NCBI RefSeq assembly: GCF_020179405.1
Contig: NZ_JAICBZ010000013.1
Coordinates: forward strand, 1-59,895
DNA length: 59,895 bases
From: Xinfangfangia pollutisoli
Lineage (GTDB): Bacteria; Pseudomonadota; Alphaproteobacteria; Rhodobacterales; Rhodobacteraceae
Direction of reading: 5' to 3'
Under the pieces are notes generated by a model. It did no database searches. It was given only the letters and a program-made list of their open reading frames with translations, and had not been told where the DNA came from. The translations under genes and the position numbers were made by a program. This document shows, one piece after another, positions 49,689-57,690 of this stretch. Position 1 is the stretch's first letter, and the number at the start of each line of letters is the position of its first letter.

Positions 49689-51724
49689 CGCCGCCGCCGC
49701 CGCCCGCCTTCGCCGCCCCCCGAGGCGGTGTTGAACGAGACCGCGGGCAGGGTGACGATCCGGGCCAGTTCCGGGAACGGGTCCACCGCATGGGGGATCG
49801 CATTCGCATTCACGAAATGCTCCTGGAAGCGCGGCTCGATCGCGGTTTCCACCTTGTGGATCTGGCCGACCACCGTTTCGATCTCGTCCCGCGCGGCGCG
49901 GTTCAACAGCGCGATCCGCGCGCCGGTGCCGGCAGCGTTGCCGGCGCTTTGCACGTGATCCAGCGGCACATCGGGGATCATCCCCAGGACCATCGCATGT
50001 TTGGCGCTGATATGCGCCCCGAAGGCCCCGGCCAGCACCACCCGGTCAACCTTGTCGACCCCGATCTCGTCCATCAGCAGCCGGGCGCCCGCGTAAAGCG
50101 CCGATTTCGCCAGCTGGATGGCGCGGATATCGCCCTGCGTGACCATGATCTTCGGCCCACCAGACTCGCGCCCGTCATAAAGCAGATAGCTGTGGGTGCG
50201 GCCGAAGGGCAGGCAGCGTTCGGTCCCGGTCTGCTCGGGGCTGCCGATCAGCCCGCCCGCATCGACCAGCCCTGCCATCCGCATCTCGGCCACCGCCTCG
50301 ATGATGCCGCTGCCGCAGATGCCGGTGATCCCCGTCACCGCGGTTGCCGCGGCAAAGCCCGGATCGTCGGACCACAGATCGCAGCCGATCACCCGGAAGC
50401 GCGGCTCTTTCGTCACCGGGTCGATTTCAACCCGCTCGATCGCGCCCGGCGCCGCGCGCTGCCCGCTGGAGATTTGCGCGCCTTCGAAGGCCGGACCCGT
50501 GGGCGAGGAACAGGCCAGAACCCGATGTTCATTGCCCAGAAGGATCTCGGCATTGGTGCCGACATCGACGATCAGCACCATGTCCTTGGATTTCTGCGGC
50601 TGTTCCGACAGCGCCACCGCAGCGCAATCGGCGCCGACATGGCCGGCGATGCAGGGCAGCACATACATCCGCGCATTGCGGTTCAGCGCCGCAAGCCCGA
50701 CATCGCGCGCATCCAGCGCCAGGCTGGAGGACAGCGCCAGCGCAAACGGCGACTGGCCCAATTCCACCGGGTCGATGCCCAGGAACAGATGGTGCATCAC
50801 CGGATTGCAGACCAGCACGATCTCGTAGATCACCTCTGCCGCGACGCCGGCCTGCTGGGCGATCTCGGCCGCCAGCGTGTTCAAGGCCTCGCGCACCGCG
50901 CGGGTCATTTCCACATCGCCGCCGGGGTTCATCATCGCGTAGGAGACGCGGCTCATCAGATCCTCGCCGAAGCGGATCTGCGGGTTCATCAATCCCGACG
51001 AGGCCAGGACCCGCCCGTCGCGCAGGTCGCACAGATGCGCGGCGATGGTGGTCGAGCCCAGATCGACCGCCAGGCCCAGCAGCGGGCTTTCGTCAAAGCC
51101 CGGAAAGATGTCCAGCACCCGATGCGCCGCGTCGTGATTGCCTCGGTTCAACACGACGGTGACCTTCCAGTCGCCCTTGCGCAGGACCGGCTGCAGGCGG
51201 CGCAGCACAGACAGATCCGCCTCGACCCGCTCGACGCCCCATTGCGCCTTCAAGGCGCGGGCAAGCCGTTCGAAATCGCCCGAGGGCTCCTCCATGTCGG
51301 GCTCTTCCACCTCGACGTAAAGCGCGCGGGTGGCGGGATCCATCTCGATATGCCGCTCGGTCGCGGATTTGCGGATCACCTGCTTGTGGACCTGGCTTTC
51401 CGGCGGCACGTCGATGACCACATCGCCCATGATCTTCGCCTGACAGCCCAGCCGGCGGCCGTCGATCAACCCGCGGATCCGCTTGTAGCGGTCCTCGACC
51501 GCGTTCCAGTCGCTCAGCGCATCGGCCGAGACGGTGACGCCGTGCTTCGGAAACTCGCCATAGCCCGGGGTGATCTGGCATTTCGAGCAGATGCCGCGGC
51601 CGCCGCAGACCGAATCGAGATCGACGCCCAGCTGCCGCGCCGCCGTCAGCACCGGCGTGCCGGGCGCAAAACGCCCGCGCTTGCCCGAGGGGGTGAAGAT
51701 CACAAGGGGATTCTGGTCGGTCAT
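49685..51724 (-). CDS. Corrinoid-activating ASKHA protein with N-terminal [2Fe-2S] ferredoxin domain (RACo-like)
   Basis: A 679-residue protein. The N-terminal ferredoxin-like domain has Cys40, Cys46, Cys49 and Cys94 (VCGGRGICSKC and LGCQAK), followed by a middle domain. A long ASKHA-fold ATPase region (DUF4445) contains LGLAVDLGSTTIAAHL, IVDVGTNAEILLG, TGICGSGIIEAVAEM and VLAGAFGAHI. Such proteins use ATP and a low-potential electron to return Co(II) corrinoids to Co(I) in methyltransferase systems. An MttB-family gene is present 20 kb away, but no corrinoid protein is in the window. The C-terminus is Gly/Arg-rich. Confidence 0.86.
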   Translation of the reverse strand: MTDQNPLVIFTPSGKRGRFAPGTPVLTAARQLGVDLDSVCGGRGICSKCQITPGYGEFPKHGVTVSADALSDWNAVEDRYKRIRGLIDGRRLGCQAKIMGDVVIDVPPESQVHKQVIRKSATERHIEMDPATRALYVEVEEPDMEEPSGDFERLARALKAQWGVERVEADLSVLRRLQPVLRKGDWKVTVVLNRGNHDAAHRVLDIFPGFDESPLLGLAVDLGSTTIAAHLCDLRDGRVLASSGLMNPQIRFGEDLMSRVSYAMMNPGGDVEMTRAVREALNTLAAEIAQQAGVAAEVIYEIVLVCNPVMHHLFLGIDPVELGQSPFALALSSSLALDARDVGLAALNRNARMYVLPCIAGHVGADCAAVALSEQPQKSKDMVLIVDVGTNAEILLGNEHRVLACSSPTGPAFEGAQISSGQRAAPGAIERVEIDPVTKEPRFRVIGCDLWSDDPGFAAATAVTGITGICGSGIIEAVAEMRMAGLVDAGGLIGSPEQTGTERCLPFGRTHSYLLYDGRESGGPKIMVTQGDIRAIQLAKSALYAGARLLMDEIGVDKVDRVVLAGAFGAHISAKHAMVLGMIPDVPLDHVQSAGNAAGTGARIALLNRAARDEIETVVGQIHKVETAIEPRFQEHFVNANAIPHAVDPFPELARIVTLPAVSFNTASGGGEGGRRRRR

Positions 51725-51797
51725 GGCTGTCTCCGTTCGCCCCCCTGTTCTAGGCCGCCGGCGCGCAGCTGCAACGCCCGCCAGCGGCAGGCGATGG

Positions 51798-52955
51798 TCA
51801 GTCCGCGCCCTTTTCGGCCAAAGGCACGGCCCGCCACAGCACCATCACCACCGCCAGAACCGCAAAGGCCCAGACCGGCAGGCCCAGGAAACCGGCCAGG
51901 GCGAACAGCATGCCAAGGACGGGCAAAGCCCATTTCAGCCGCGGCGGCAAAGGGTGCCGCAAGTCGCGGATGACCCAGATCGTCAGGCACAAAAGCGCCA
52001 GACTGCCGCCCAGCCAATACGAGACCTGAGCTTGCGTGGCGTGGGCGTGATGGGTCGCAACGTCAACCGAGGCCGCGACCGCCGCCCCCAGGACCGCCGT
52101 GGCGCCGAAGACCAGCACATGGCCATAGCCCCACAAAAGCGCCACCGGCAGGCGGGCACTGGCCAGATGCTCTTCCTCGGCGAAATACACCCACCAGATG
52201 GCGAAGACGATCACCAGCGCCGCGGTCGCGACCAGCGCCGCCGTGGCCGAGGGATGCTCGGCGAACAGGGCACCATAGCCATGCGCGACCGACAGCACGA
52301 TCTCGCCCAACGAGATGATCATCAGCAGGCCGTAACGCTCGATGATGTGATGGCGGTGGAAGGGGGTGACCTTGGCGCTTTCGGCAAAGGGCGGCACCGC
52401 CAGTTCCAGAACCCAGACCAGCGCGCCGCCGATCAGGAACAGGGGCGTGCCCGGCGCGATGCCGAAATACAGCACGCACCAGCCAAGCTGCGCGATGAAG
52501 ATCCCCAGGGCATAGCGCAAACAGGTCGTGCGATAGGCCGGATCGCCGGTCGAGGCGCGCAGCCACAGTCCGATCATCCCCAGCCGCATCACCACCCAAC
52601 CCAGAAGGCCGTAGCTGAAGTCGAGCGTGGCGAAGATATGCTCGGCGCCCCCGGCAAAGATTGCCGCGCCGGCCATGATCACCATGGTCAGCAGGCGATA
52701 GACCGCATCGTCATTGTCGAAGGCCGAAGCGAACCAGGTATAGTTCATCCAGGCCCACCAGATCGCGATGAACAGGAAGATGAAGCGGGGCAGGGCCTGA
52801 AGCCCGTGGCCCTCCGAGATGGCGTGGTGCAGCCCGGCTGTGACGGCGGCGATGGCCAGAACGGTGATCAGGTCGAAGAACAGCTCCAGCGTGGTCGAGA
52901 CGCGGTGATGTTCGTCGGGGTTGCGGGGCGGCATGGGGCGCAAAACTTGAAACAT
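51798..52955 (-). CDS. Low temperature requirement protein A (LtrA) family membrane protein
   Basis: A 385-residue polytopic inner-membrane protein with around eleven hydrophobic segments. Family features are the N-terminal HHRVSTTLELFFDLITVLAIAAV, the charged motif ESAKVTPFHRHHIIERYGLLMIISLGEIVLS in the middle, and WWVYFAEEEH. LtrA was named for low-temperature growth in Listeria; its biochemical function is unknown. The ATG at MFQVLRP is preferred over a GTG four codons upstream, because GGGA lies at a fitting distance. Confidence 0.84.
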   Translation of the reverse strand: MFQVLRPMPPRNPDEHHRVSTTLELFFDLITVLAIAAVTAGLHHAISEGHGLQALPRFIFLFIAIWWAWMNYTWFASAFDNDDAVYRLLTMVIMAGAAIFAGGAEHIFATLDFSYGLLGWVVMRLGMIGLWLRASTGDPAYRTTCLRYALGIFIAQLGWCVLYFGIAPGTPLFLIGGALVWVLELAVPPFAESAKVTPFHRHHIIERYGLLMIISLGEIVLSVAHGYGALFAEHPSATAALVATAALVIVFAIWWVYFAEEEHLASARLPVALLWGYGHVLVFGATAVLGAAVAASVDVATHHAHATQAQVSYWLGGSLALLCLTIWVIRDLRHPLPPRLKWALPVLGMLFALAGFLGLPVWAFAVLAVVMVLWRAVPLAEKGAD

Positions 52956-53092
52956 TGAATATCCCACTGGTCGTTTTTCGCAGCTGAACCACTTCGCCCC
53001 GGCCGCGCAAGCGTTGTTGGCGGCGGGCAGGCGGGTTTTGCGGCCGGCAGACCTTGCGAACGGTATTTTTGCGAAGATGACGGGGGCGGCAG

Positions 53093-53121
53093 TTGACCTT
53101 GGCCCCCGGCCGGCCTAGCTG
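53093..53121 (+). promoter_or_regulatory. Candidate promoter giving a leaderless ABC-F message
   Basis: TTGACC, 17 bases and TAGCTG end only eight bases before the ATG. The transcript would start at or within two bases of the start codon, which agrees with the absence of any Shine-Dalgarno there. Confidence 0.42.
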
Positions 53122-53129
53122 CCGGGACC

Positions 53130-54947
53130 ATGGCGCGCGCACCCCTTCTTCAGCTTTCCGACATTTCCCTGACCTTCGGCGGCAATCCCGTCTTTGACGG
53201 TCTGTCCCTGACCGTGCAGCCGGGCGACCGGCTGGCCTTGGTGGGGCGCAATGGCTCGGGCAAGTCGACCTTGATGAAGGTGATGGCTGGCCTGGTCGAG
53301 CCGGACCGCGGCGCCCGCGTCGTGCCGCAGGGCGTGACCGTCGGCTATATGGAGCAGGACCCGGATCTGTCGGGCTATGCGACGCTGGGCGATTACGCGG
53401 CCTCGGGCCTGCCCGAGGATCACGCCTGGCGGCTTTCCGTGGTGGCCGAGGGGCTGAAATTCCGCCCCGAGGCGCCGGTTGCGACCGCTTCGGGCGGCGA
53501 AAGGCGACGGGCGGCCCTGGCCAAGCTGCTGGCCGAGGCGCCGGAACTGATGCTCTTGGACGAGCCGACCAACCATCTGGACATCCAGGCCATCGAATGG
53601 CTTGAGGCCGAGCTGCGCGACACCCGCGCCGCCTTCGTGCTGATCAGCCATGACCGCGCCTTCCTGAAGGCCCTGTCGCGTGCCACGCTCTGGATCGACC
53701 GGGGCGAGGTGCGCCGGCGCGAGGCGGGCTTTGACGGGTTCGAAGACTGGCGTGAAGAGGTTTGGGCGGCCGAGGACGAGGCGCGCCACAAGCTGGATCG
53801 CAAGATCAAGGCCGAGGCGCGTTGGGCGGTCGAGGGGATCTCGGCCCGGCGCAAGCGCAATATGGGCCGGGTGCGGGCCTTGCAGGCGCTGCGCGAGGAA
53901 CGCCGCAGCCAGATCCGCCGCCAGGGCACGGCGGCGCTGGAGCTGGAGGCCGGCGCCACGTCGGGGCGCAAGGTGATCGAGGCCGAGCATCTGGCCAAGG
54001 CCTTTGGCGACAAGGTGATCGTGCGCGATCTGTCCTTGCGGGTGCTGCGCGGCGACCGGGTGGCCTTCGTGGGCCCGAACGGGGTTGGAAAGACCACGCT
54101 TCTCAAGATGCTGACCGGCGAAGTTGAACCTAATTCCGGCAAGGTCACCCTGGGCACCAAGCTGGAGATCGCGGTCTTCGACCAGACCCGTGCCGCGCTG
54201 GATGCCGATGCCAGCCTGTGGGAGAACCTGACCGGCGATCCGCTGCTGAAGGTCTCGGGCGCGACGGATCAGGTGCTGGTGCGCGGGCAGAACCGCCATG
54301 TCGTGGCCTATCTGAAGGATTTCCTGTTCGACGAGGCGCAGGCGCGCGCGCCGGTGCGCAGCCTGTCGGGCGGCGAAAAGGCGCGGCTTCTTCTGGCCAA
54401 GCTGATGGCCAAGCCCGCCAATCTGCTGATCCTGGACGAGCCGACCAACGATCTGGACGTGGAAACCCTGGACCTGTTGCAGGACATTCTGGATGGGTTC
54501 GACGGCACGGTGCTGCTGGTCAGCCATGACCGCGATTTCATCGACCGCGTCGCCACCATGACCGTCGCGCTTGAGGGCGAGGGTCGGGCCACGGTCTATC
54601 CCGGTGGCTGGTCGGACTATGCGGCGCAGAGGCCTGTTCAGGAAAGTGTCGCGAAGACAGCGCCTTCCGAGCCGAAGCTGAAGCCGGATGTGAAGAGTGT
54701 CGCGCCTGCGCCGCGCCCTGCGGCCAGCGGGCTGACCTTCACCGAACGCAAGCGGTTCGACGATCTGCCGGCGCTGATCGCCCGGCTGGAAGCCGAGATC
54801 GCCAAACTGACCGAATTCCTGGCCCAACCCGACCTGTTCACCGCCGAGCCGGTGAAATTTCGCAAGGCCTCGGAAGGGCTGGCCGAACGTCAGGCCGCGC
54901 TGGCCGCCGCCGAAGAGGAATGGCTGGCCCTGGCCGAACGGGCCTGA
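53130..54947 (+). CDS. ABC-F family ATPase (Uup-like)
   Basis: A 605-residue protein with two ABC domains. Domain 1 has GRNGSGKSTLMKV, ASGGERRRAALAKLL and LMLLDEPTNHLDI; the linker is basic (about residues 215-280). Domain 2 has GPNGVGKTTLLKML, LSGGEKARLLLAKLM and LLILDEPTNDLDVE. The C-terminal 80 residues form a coiled coil (FDDLPALIARLEAEIAKLTEFL) as in Uup, where this part binds DNA. Uup proteins affect ribosome function and the frequency of transposon excision. It is the second ABC-F protein of the window. No ribosome-binding site is visible before the start. Confidence 0.88.
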   Translation: MARAPLLQLSDISLTFGGNPVFDGLSLTVQPGDRLALVGRNGSGKSTLMKVMAGLVEPDRGARVVPQGVTVGYMEQDPDLSGYATLGDYAASGLPEDHAWRLSVVAEGLKFRPEAPVATASGGERRRAALAKLLAEAPELMLLDEPTNHLDIQAIEWLEAELRDTRAAFVLISHDRAFLKALSRATLWIDRGEVRRREAGFDGFEDWREEVWAAEDEARHKLDRKIKAEARWAVEGISARRKRNMGRVRALQALREERRSQIRRQGTAALELEAGATSGRKVIEAEHLAKAFGDKVIVRDLSLRVLRGDRVAFVGPNGVGKTTLLKMLTGEVEPNSGKVTLGTKLEIAVFDQTRAALDADASLWENLTGDPLLKVSGATDQVLVRGQNRHVVAYLKDFLFDEAQARAPVRSLSGGEKARLLLAKLMAKPANLLILDEPTNDLDVETLDLLQDILDGFDGTVLLVSHDRDFIDRVATMTVALEGEGRATVYPGGWSDYAAQRPVQESVAKTAPSEPKLKPDVKSVAPAPRPAASGLTFTERKRFDDLPALIARLEAEIAKLTEFLAQPDLFTAEPVKFRKASEGLAERQAALAAAEEEWLALAERA

Positions 54948-54966
54948 GCCGGCGATCCGCGCCGGC
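54948..54966 (+). terminator. Hairpin after the Uup-like gene
   Basis: Seven-base arms GCCGGCG and CGCCGGC with a five-base loop directly follow the stop codon. There is no U-tract. The rest of the 263-base gap up to 55210 is GC-rich and shows no further gene; a small hairpin (55158-55176, arms CCCGAA/TTCGGG) lies in the leader of the next gene. Confidence 0.38.
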
Positions 54967-55210
54967 CGGCGCCGCCGCACGCCCGCAATGATCCTTCCGC
55001 CGCGTCATCGGCCGGGAACGGCCCGTTTCGCGCGCCGCATCGGCCGGTTCTTGCTGCAGCTGCACACGGGCGATCGCGGCCGGCTCACGACCGCTTGAGC
55101 CCGCCTTGCCGGAACCGCCGCAAATGCCCAGCGTTAACTCTCGAAGCCGCGCCTCGCCCCGAAGGCAGAATTCGGGACGTGAAGGCCGGCTCGAAACGAA
55201 GGAGACAGAC

Positions 55211-55813
55211 ATGAAACGTTTTGCGATGGTTCTTGCGGCTTCGGCGGCACTGCCGATGGCCACGGCGGCCTTTGCGGGCGGGATGAGCGAGCCCGTGGTC
55301 GAGCCGGTCATCACCCCGGCGCCGGTGCCGGTGGCGGCGCCGACGGGCGATTGGGGCGGCTTCTACGGCGGTGCGCAGCTGGGCTATGGCGATGTCGACA
55401 CCAACGGGGCCGGCGCCGATGGCAATGGCATGATCGGCGGTATCCATGCCGGCTATCGCTGGGATCTGGGCAAGACCGTTCTGGGTGTTGAAGGCGAATA
55501 TGACACCGCCAATATCGACCTGGACGGCGGCGGCTCGATCGATTCCGTGGCGCGGCTGAAGCTGATGGCCGGGGCCGATCTGGGCTCGAACCTGATCTAT
55601 GCCACCGCGGGCGGCGCCTGGGCGGATGCCAAGCTGGGCGGCAGCAGCGCCTCGGACAATGGCTATTTCTACGGCGTGGGTCTGGAACACCAGATGAACA
55701 GCCAGTGGAGCGTCGCGGGCGAAGTGCTGCAGCACAAGTTCGACGATTTCGACGGTAGCGGCGTGGATGTGGATGCGACCAGCGTCACCGCCCGGGTGAA
55801 CTATCGCTTCTGA
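55211..55813 (+). CDS. Outer-membrane beta-barrel protein (OmpA-like/opacity family)
   Basis: A 200-residue protein with signal peptide (MKRFAMVLAASAALPMATAAFAG), a Pro/Val-rich linker (VVEPVITPAPVPVAAP) and then a small porin-like barrel: GDWGGFYGGAQLGYGDVD, GGIHAGYRWDLGKTVLGVEGEY, LIYATAGGAWADAKLG, YFYGVGLEHQMNSQWSVAGEVLQHKF, and the aromatic C-terminal strand SVTARVNYRF, which is the recognition signal for barrel assembly. Probable eight strands. Its physiological role is unknown. AGGAGAC precedes the ATG. Confidence 0.85.
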   Translation: MKRFAMVLAASAALPMATAAFAGGMSEPVVEPVITPAPVPVAAPTGDWGGFYGGAQLGYGDVDTNGAGADGNGMIGGIHAGYRWDLGKTVLGVEGEYDTANIDLDGGGSIDSVARLKLMAGADLGSNLIYATAGGAWADAKLGGSSASDNGYFYGVGLEHQMNSQWSVAGEVLQHKFDDFDGSGVDVDATSVTARVNYRF

Positions 55814-55839
55814 CGGCGCGGCCTTTCAGGCAGCCGGGG

Positions 55840-55865
55840 GGCCCGCGGTCGAAAGATCGCGGGCC
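55840..55865 (+). terminator. Terminator after the outer-membrane protein gene
   Basis: Arms GGCCCGCG and CGCGGGCC are extended by three further pairs closing a GAAA tetraloop, 27 bases after the stop. A short T-containing stretch follows. The stable stem and GNRA loop support termination. Confidence 0.6.
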
Positions 55866-55904
55866 TTCGGCCGTTTCGGGGGGCGCGGGCGCGCGGAAAT
55901 CCCT

Positions 55905-55932
55905 TTGCCTTGGGCCGGAAAGCGTGTATCCC
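55905..55932 (+). promoter_or_regulatory. Candidate promoter of the Cys-codon leader ORF and cysS
   Basis: TTGCCT, a 16-base spacer and TATCCC. The -10 ends seven bases before the ATG of the small leader ORF, so the transcript should begin at or next to that ATG, which would make the leader message leaderless. No Shine-Dalgarno lies in front of it. Confidence 0.45.
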
Positions 55933-55939
55933 GCGCGCC

Positions 55940-55984
55940 ATGACGACATTGCGCGCCATTCGCATCTGCTGCATTCCCCGCTGA
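55940..55984 (+). CDS. Small leader ORF with tandem cysteine codons upstream of cysS
   Basis: A 14-codon ORF encoding MTTLRAIRICCIPR, then TGA. Two consecutive TGC (Cys) codons at positions 10 and 11 lie 108 bases before the cysteinyl-tRNA synthetase start. It has no Shine-Dalgarno, but a promoter-like pair places the transcript start at its ATG. The peptide itself is probably without function; translation past the Cys codons would report charged tRNA-Cys. Similar leaderless Cys-rich ORFs act as cysteine attenuators in mycobacteria. Expression is not shown by sequence alone. Confidence 0.5.
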   Translation: MTTLRAIRICCIPR

Positions 55985-55992
55985 CCTTTCGG

Positions 55993-56070
55993 CGCGGGTG
56001 CTTCGTCATGACCTTCTGACAAGCCCTCGCGCGGGGACTGCCTGCTGTGCGACCGCCGCTTTCTGAGGGC
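55993..56070 (+). promoter_or_regulatory. cysS leader with alternative base-pairings
   Basis: Segment 55993-56003 can pair with 56021-56031 (ten of eleven positions including one G-U). GCCCTC at 56023-56028, inside that stem, can instead pair with GAGGGC at 56065-56070, which contains the only Shine-Dalgarno-like GAGGG of cysS. The two pairings exclude each other. CCCCG at 55976-55980, at the end of the leader ORF, can also pair with CGGGG at 56032-56036. This is the layout expected for a translation-controlled attenuator. Confidence 0.4.
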
Positions 56071-56080
56071 CTGCGACAAG

Positions 56081-57544
56081 ATGGTGACCATCCGGCTGAC
56101 GAATTCGATGACCCGGCGGAAGGAAGACTTCCAGCCGATCAACCGCGACCGGGTGGGCATGTATGTCTGCGGTCCCACGGTCTATGACCGGGCGCATCTG
56201 GGCAACGCCCGTCCGGTGGTGGTGTTTGACACGCTGTACCGGCTGCTGCGCAATGAATATCAGCCGGATCATGTGAAATATGTCCGCAATTTCACCGATG
56301 TCGATGACAAGATCAACGCCGAGGCGCAGCGGCGCAAGGCGGCGGGCCGGCCCGAAAGCCTTGAGGCGCTGATCCGCGAGCGGACCGAGGAAACCATCGC
56401 CTGGTATCATGCCGACATGGACGCGCTGGGGGCGCTGCGCCCGGATGTGGAACCGCGGGCGACCGAATTCATCGGCGCGATGATCGCGATGATCGAGGGG
56501 CTGATCGCGGCGGGCCATGCCTATGAGGCGGCGGGTCATGTTCTGTTCCGGGTGCGGTCCTACCGCAATTACGGCGCGCTGTCGGGCCGGTCGGTCGATG
56601 ACATGATCGCGGGGGCGCGGGTCGAGGTGGCGCCCTTCAAGGAAGACCCGATGGATTTCGTGCTGTGGAAGCCCTCGGATGCCGATCTACCGGGCTGGGA
56701 CAGCCCCTGGGGCCGCGGCCGTCCGGGCTGGCATATCGAATGCTCGGCCATGAGTTACGAATTGCTGGGCGACAGTTTCGACATTCATGGCGGCGGGCTG
56801 GACCTGCAATTCCCGCATCATGAGAACGAGATCGCGCAAAGCTGCTGCGCCCATCCGCAGGGCGGCTTCGCCCGCTATTGGCTGCACAATGAGATGCTGC
56901 AGGTCGAGGGCAAGAAGATGTCCAAATCCCTGGGCAATTTCTTCACCGTGCGCGATCTGCTGGGCCAGGGCATCCCGGGCGAGGTGATCCGCTTCGTCTT
57001 CCTGATGACGCATTACCGCAGCCCGATGGACTGGACGGCGGAAAAGGCGCGGCAGGCGGAAGCTACATTGAGGAAGTGGCACCGTGTCTTGACCGGTGTC
57101 GCTCCCACACGCCCCGACGACGTTGTGGTCCACGCTCTTGCGGACGACCTGAATACGCACGGCGCATTGCAGGCGCTTCGCGGTCTCTATGACCGGTTAG
57201 AAGATGTGCGGAAAGTCGAAGCATACGGTCATCCCAATGACAGATCGAGCTTGGCAGAGTCCGGGGATGCAATAGAGGGACGTTTTGTAGCTTCGGCTCA
57301 ACTGCTGGGTCTCCTGCTCGCGGGAGGGGACGCCTGGATTGGAGCCGGCGTCGATCTCGCTCCCTACACCGCGCGTCTGACCGCACTGCGCGAAGCCGCC
57401 ATGGCGTCAAAGGACTTCTCCGCCGTCGACGCGCTGAAATCCGCCCTGACTGCGGCCGGGGTCGAGGTGCGCATGTCCAAGGCCGGGGTCGAACTGCTGC
57501 CGGGCCCGGGCTTCGATGCCTCGAAGCTAGAGGCGCTGCAATGA
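56081..57544 (+). CDS. cysS: Cysteinyl-tRNA synthetase
   Basis: Charges tRNA-Cys. The 487-residue class I synthetase has [18 protein letters not shown] with the first zinc cysteine and the HIGH-type HLGN motif (about residues 27-44). It also has WHIECSAMS (second zinc cysteine), [11 protein letters not shown] (zinc histidine) and [11 protein letters not shown] (KMSKS). The C-terminal DALR-like helical domain follows. The only Shine-Dalgarno-like sequence, GAGGG, is 11 bases from the ATG, rather far. Residues about 328-440 are encoded by DNA with clearly lower GC and unusual codons. A Cys-codon leader ORF lies upstream. Confidence 0.94.
   Translation: MVTIRLTNSMTRRKEDFQPINRDRVGMYVCGPTVYDRAHLGNARPVVVFDTLYRLLRNEYQPDHVKYVRNFTDVDDKINAEAQRRKAAGRPESLEALIRERTEETIAWYHADMDALGALRPDVEPRATEFIGAMIAMIEGLIAAGHAYEAAGHVLFRVRSYRNYGALSGRSVDDMIAGARVEVAPFKEDPMDFVLWKPSDADLPGWDSPWGRGRPGWHIECSAMSYELLGDSFDIHGGGLDLQFPHHENEIAQSCCAHPQGGFARYWLHNEMLQVEGKKMSKSLGNFFTVRDLLGQGIPGEVIRFVFLMTHYRSPMDWTAEKARQAEATLRKWHRVLTGVAPTRPDDVVVHALADDLNTHGALQALRGLYDRLEDVRKVEAYGHPNDRSSLAESGDAIEGRFVASAQLLGLLLAGGDAWIGAGVDLAPYTARLTALREAAMASKDFSAVDALKSALTAAGVEVRMSKAGVELLPGPGFDASKLEALQ
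57062..57390 (+). other. Low-GC, atypical-codon segment inside cysS
   Basis: Codons rare elsewhere in the window (TTA, AGA, ATA, GTA, many ACA, GCA, CGT, GGT, CTC) appear suddenly after 57061 and fade near 57390. The 60-base rows 57181 and 57241 have 30 and 33 G/C, against 40 in the row at 57001. The frame and protein similarity remain intact, so this looks like homologous replacement from another organism. The right edge is only approximate. Confidence 0.7.
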
Positions 57545-57557
57545 TCGTCCGTGCCCA

Positions 57558-57627
57558 CCGGAGTTTTCGAAAACTCCGGCCAAGTTTCTTCGAAGAAACT
57601 TGCCAAATTCCTTCGAAGGAATTTGGC
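57558..57627. repeat. Triple TTCGAA-centred palindrome cluster (order a-c-b)
   Basis: Three palindromes in a row: 57558-57579 (22 bp, core AGTTTTCGAAAACT), 57581-57602 (22 bp, core TTTCTTCGAAGAAA) and 57602-57627 (26 bp, core TTCCTTCGAAGGAA). The cores equal those of the cluster behind ndk, but the last two are swapped and the outer arms differ while remaining self-complementary. It lies 13 bases after the cysS stop, ahead of the citramalate synthase gene in the same orientation. Confidence 0.85.
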
Positions 57628-57690
57628 CTGGGCGCAGCACGGCCTGCCGCCCCCACCCGTTGACCTGCCCGGACCTGCAAGGACCAAGCC

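Noticed and set aside
56008-56019. Three-codon ORF (ATG ACC TTC TGA) in the cysS leader
   Set aside because: Far too short to interpret, no ribosome-binding site; it lies in the loop of a proposed stem and may be chance.
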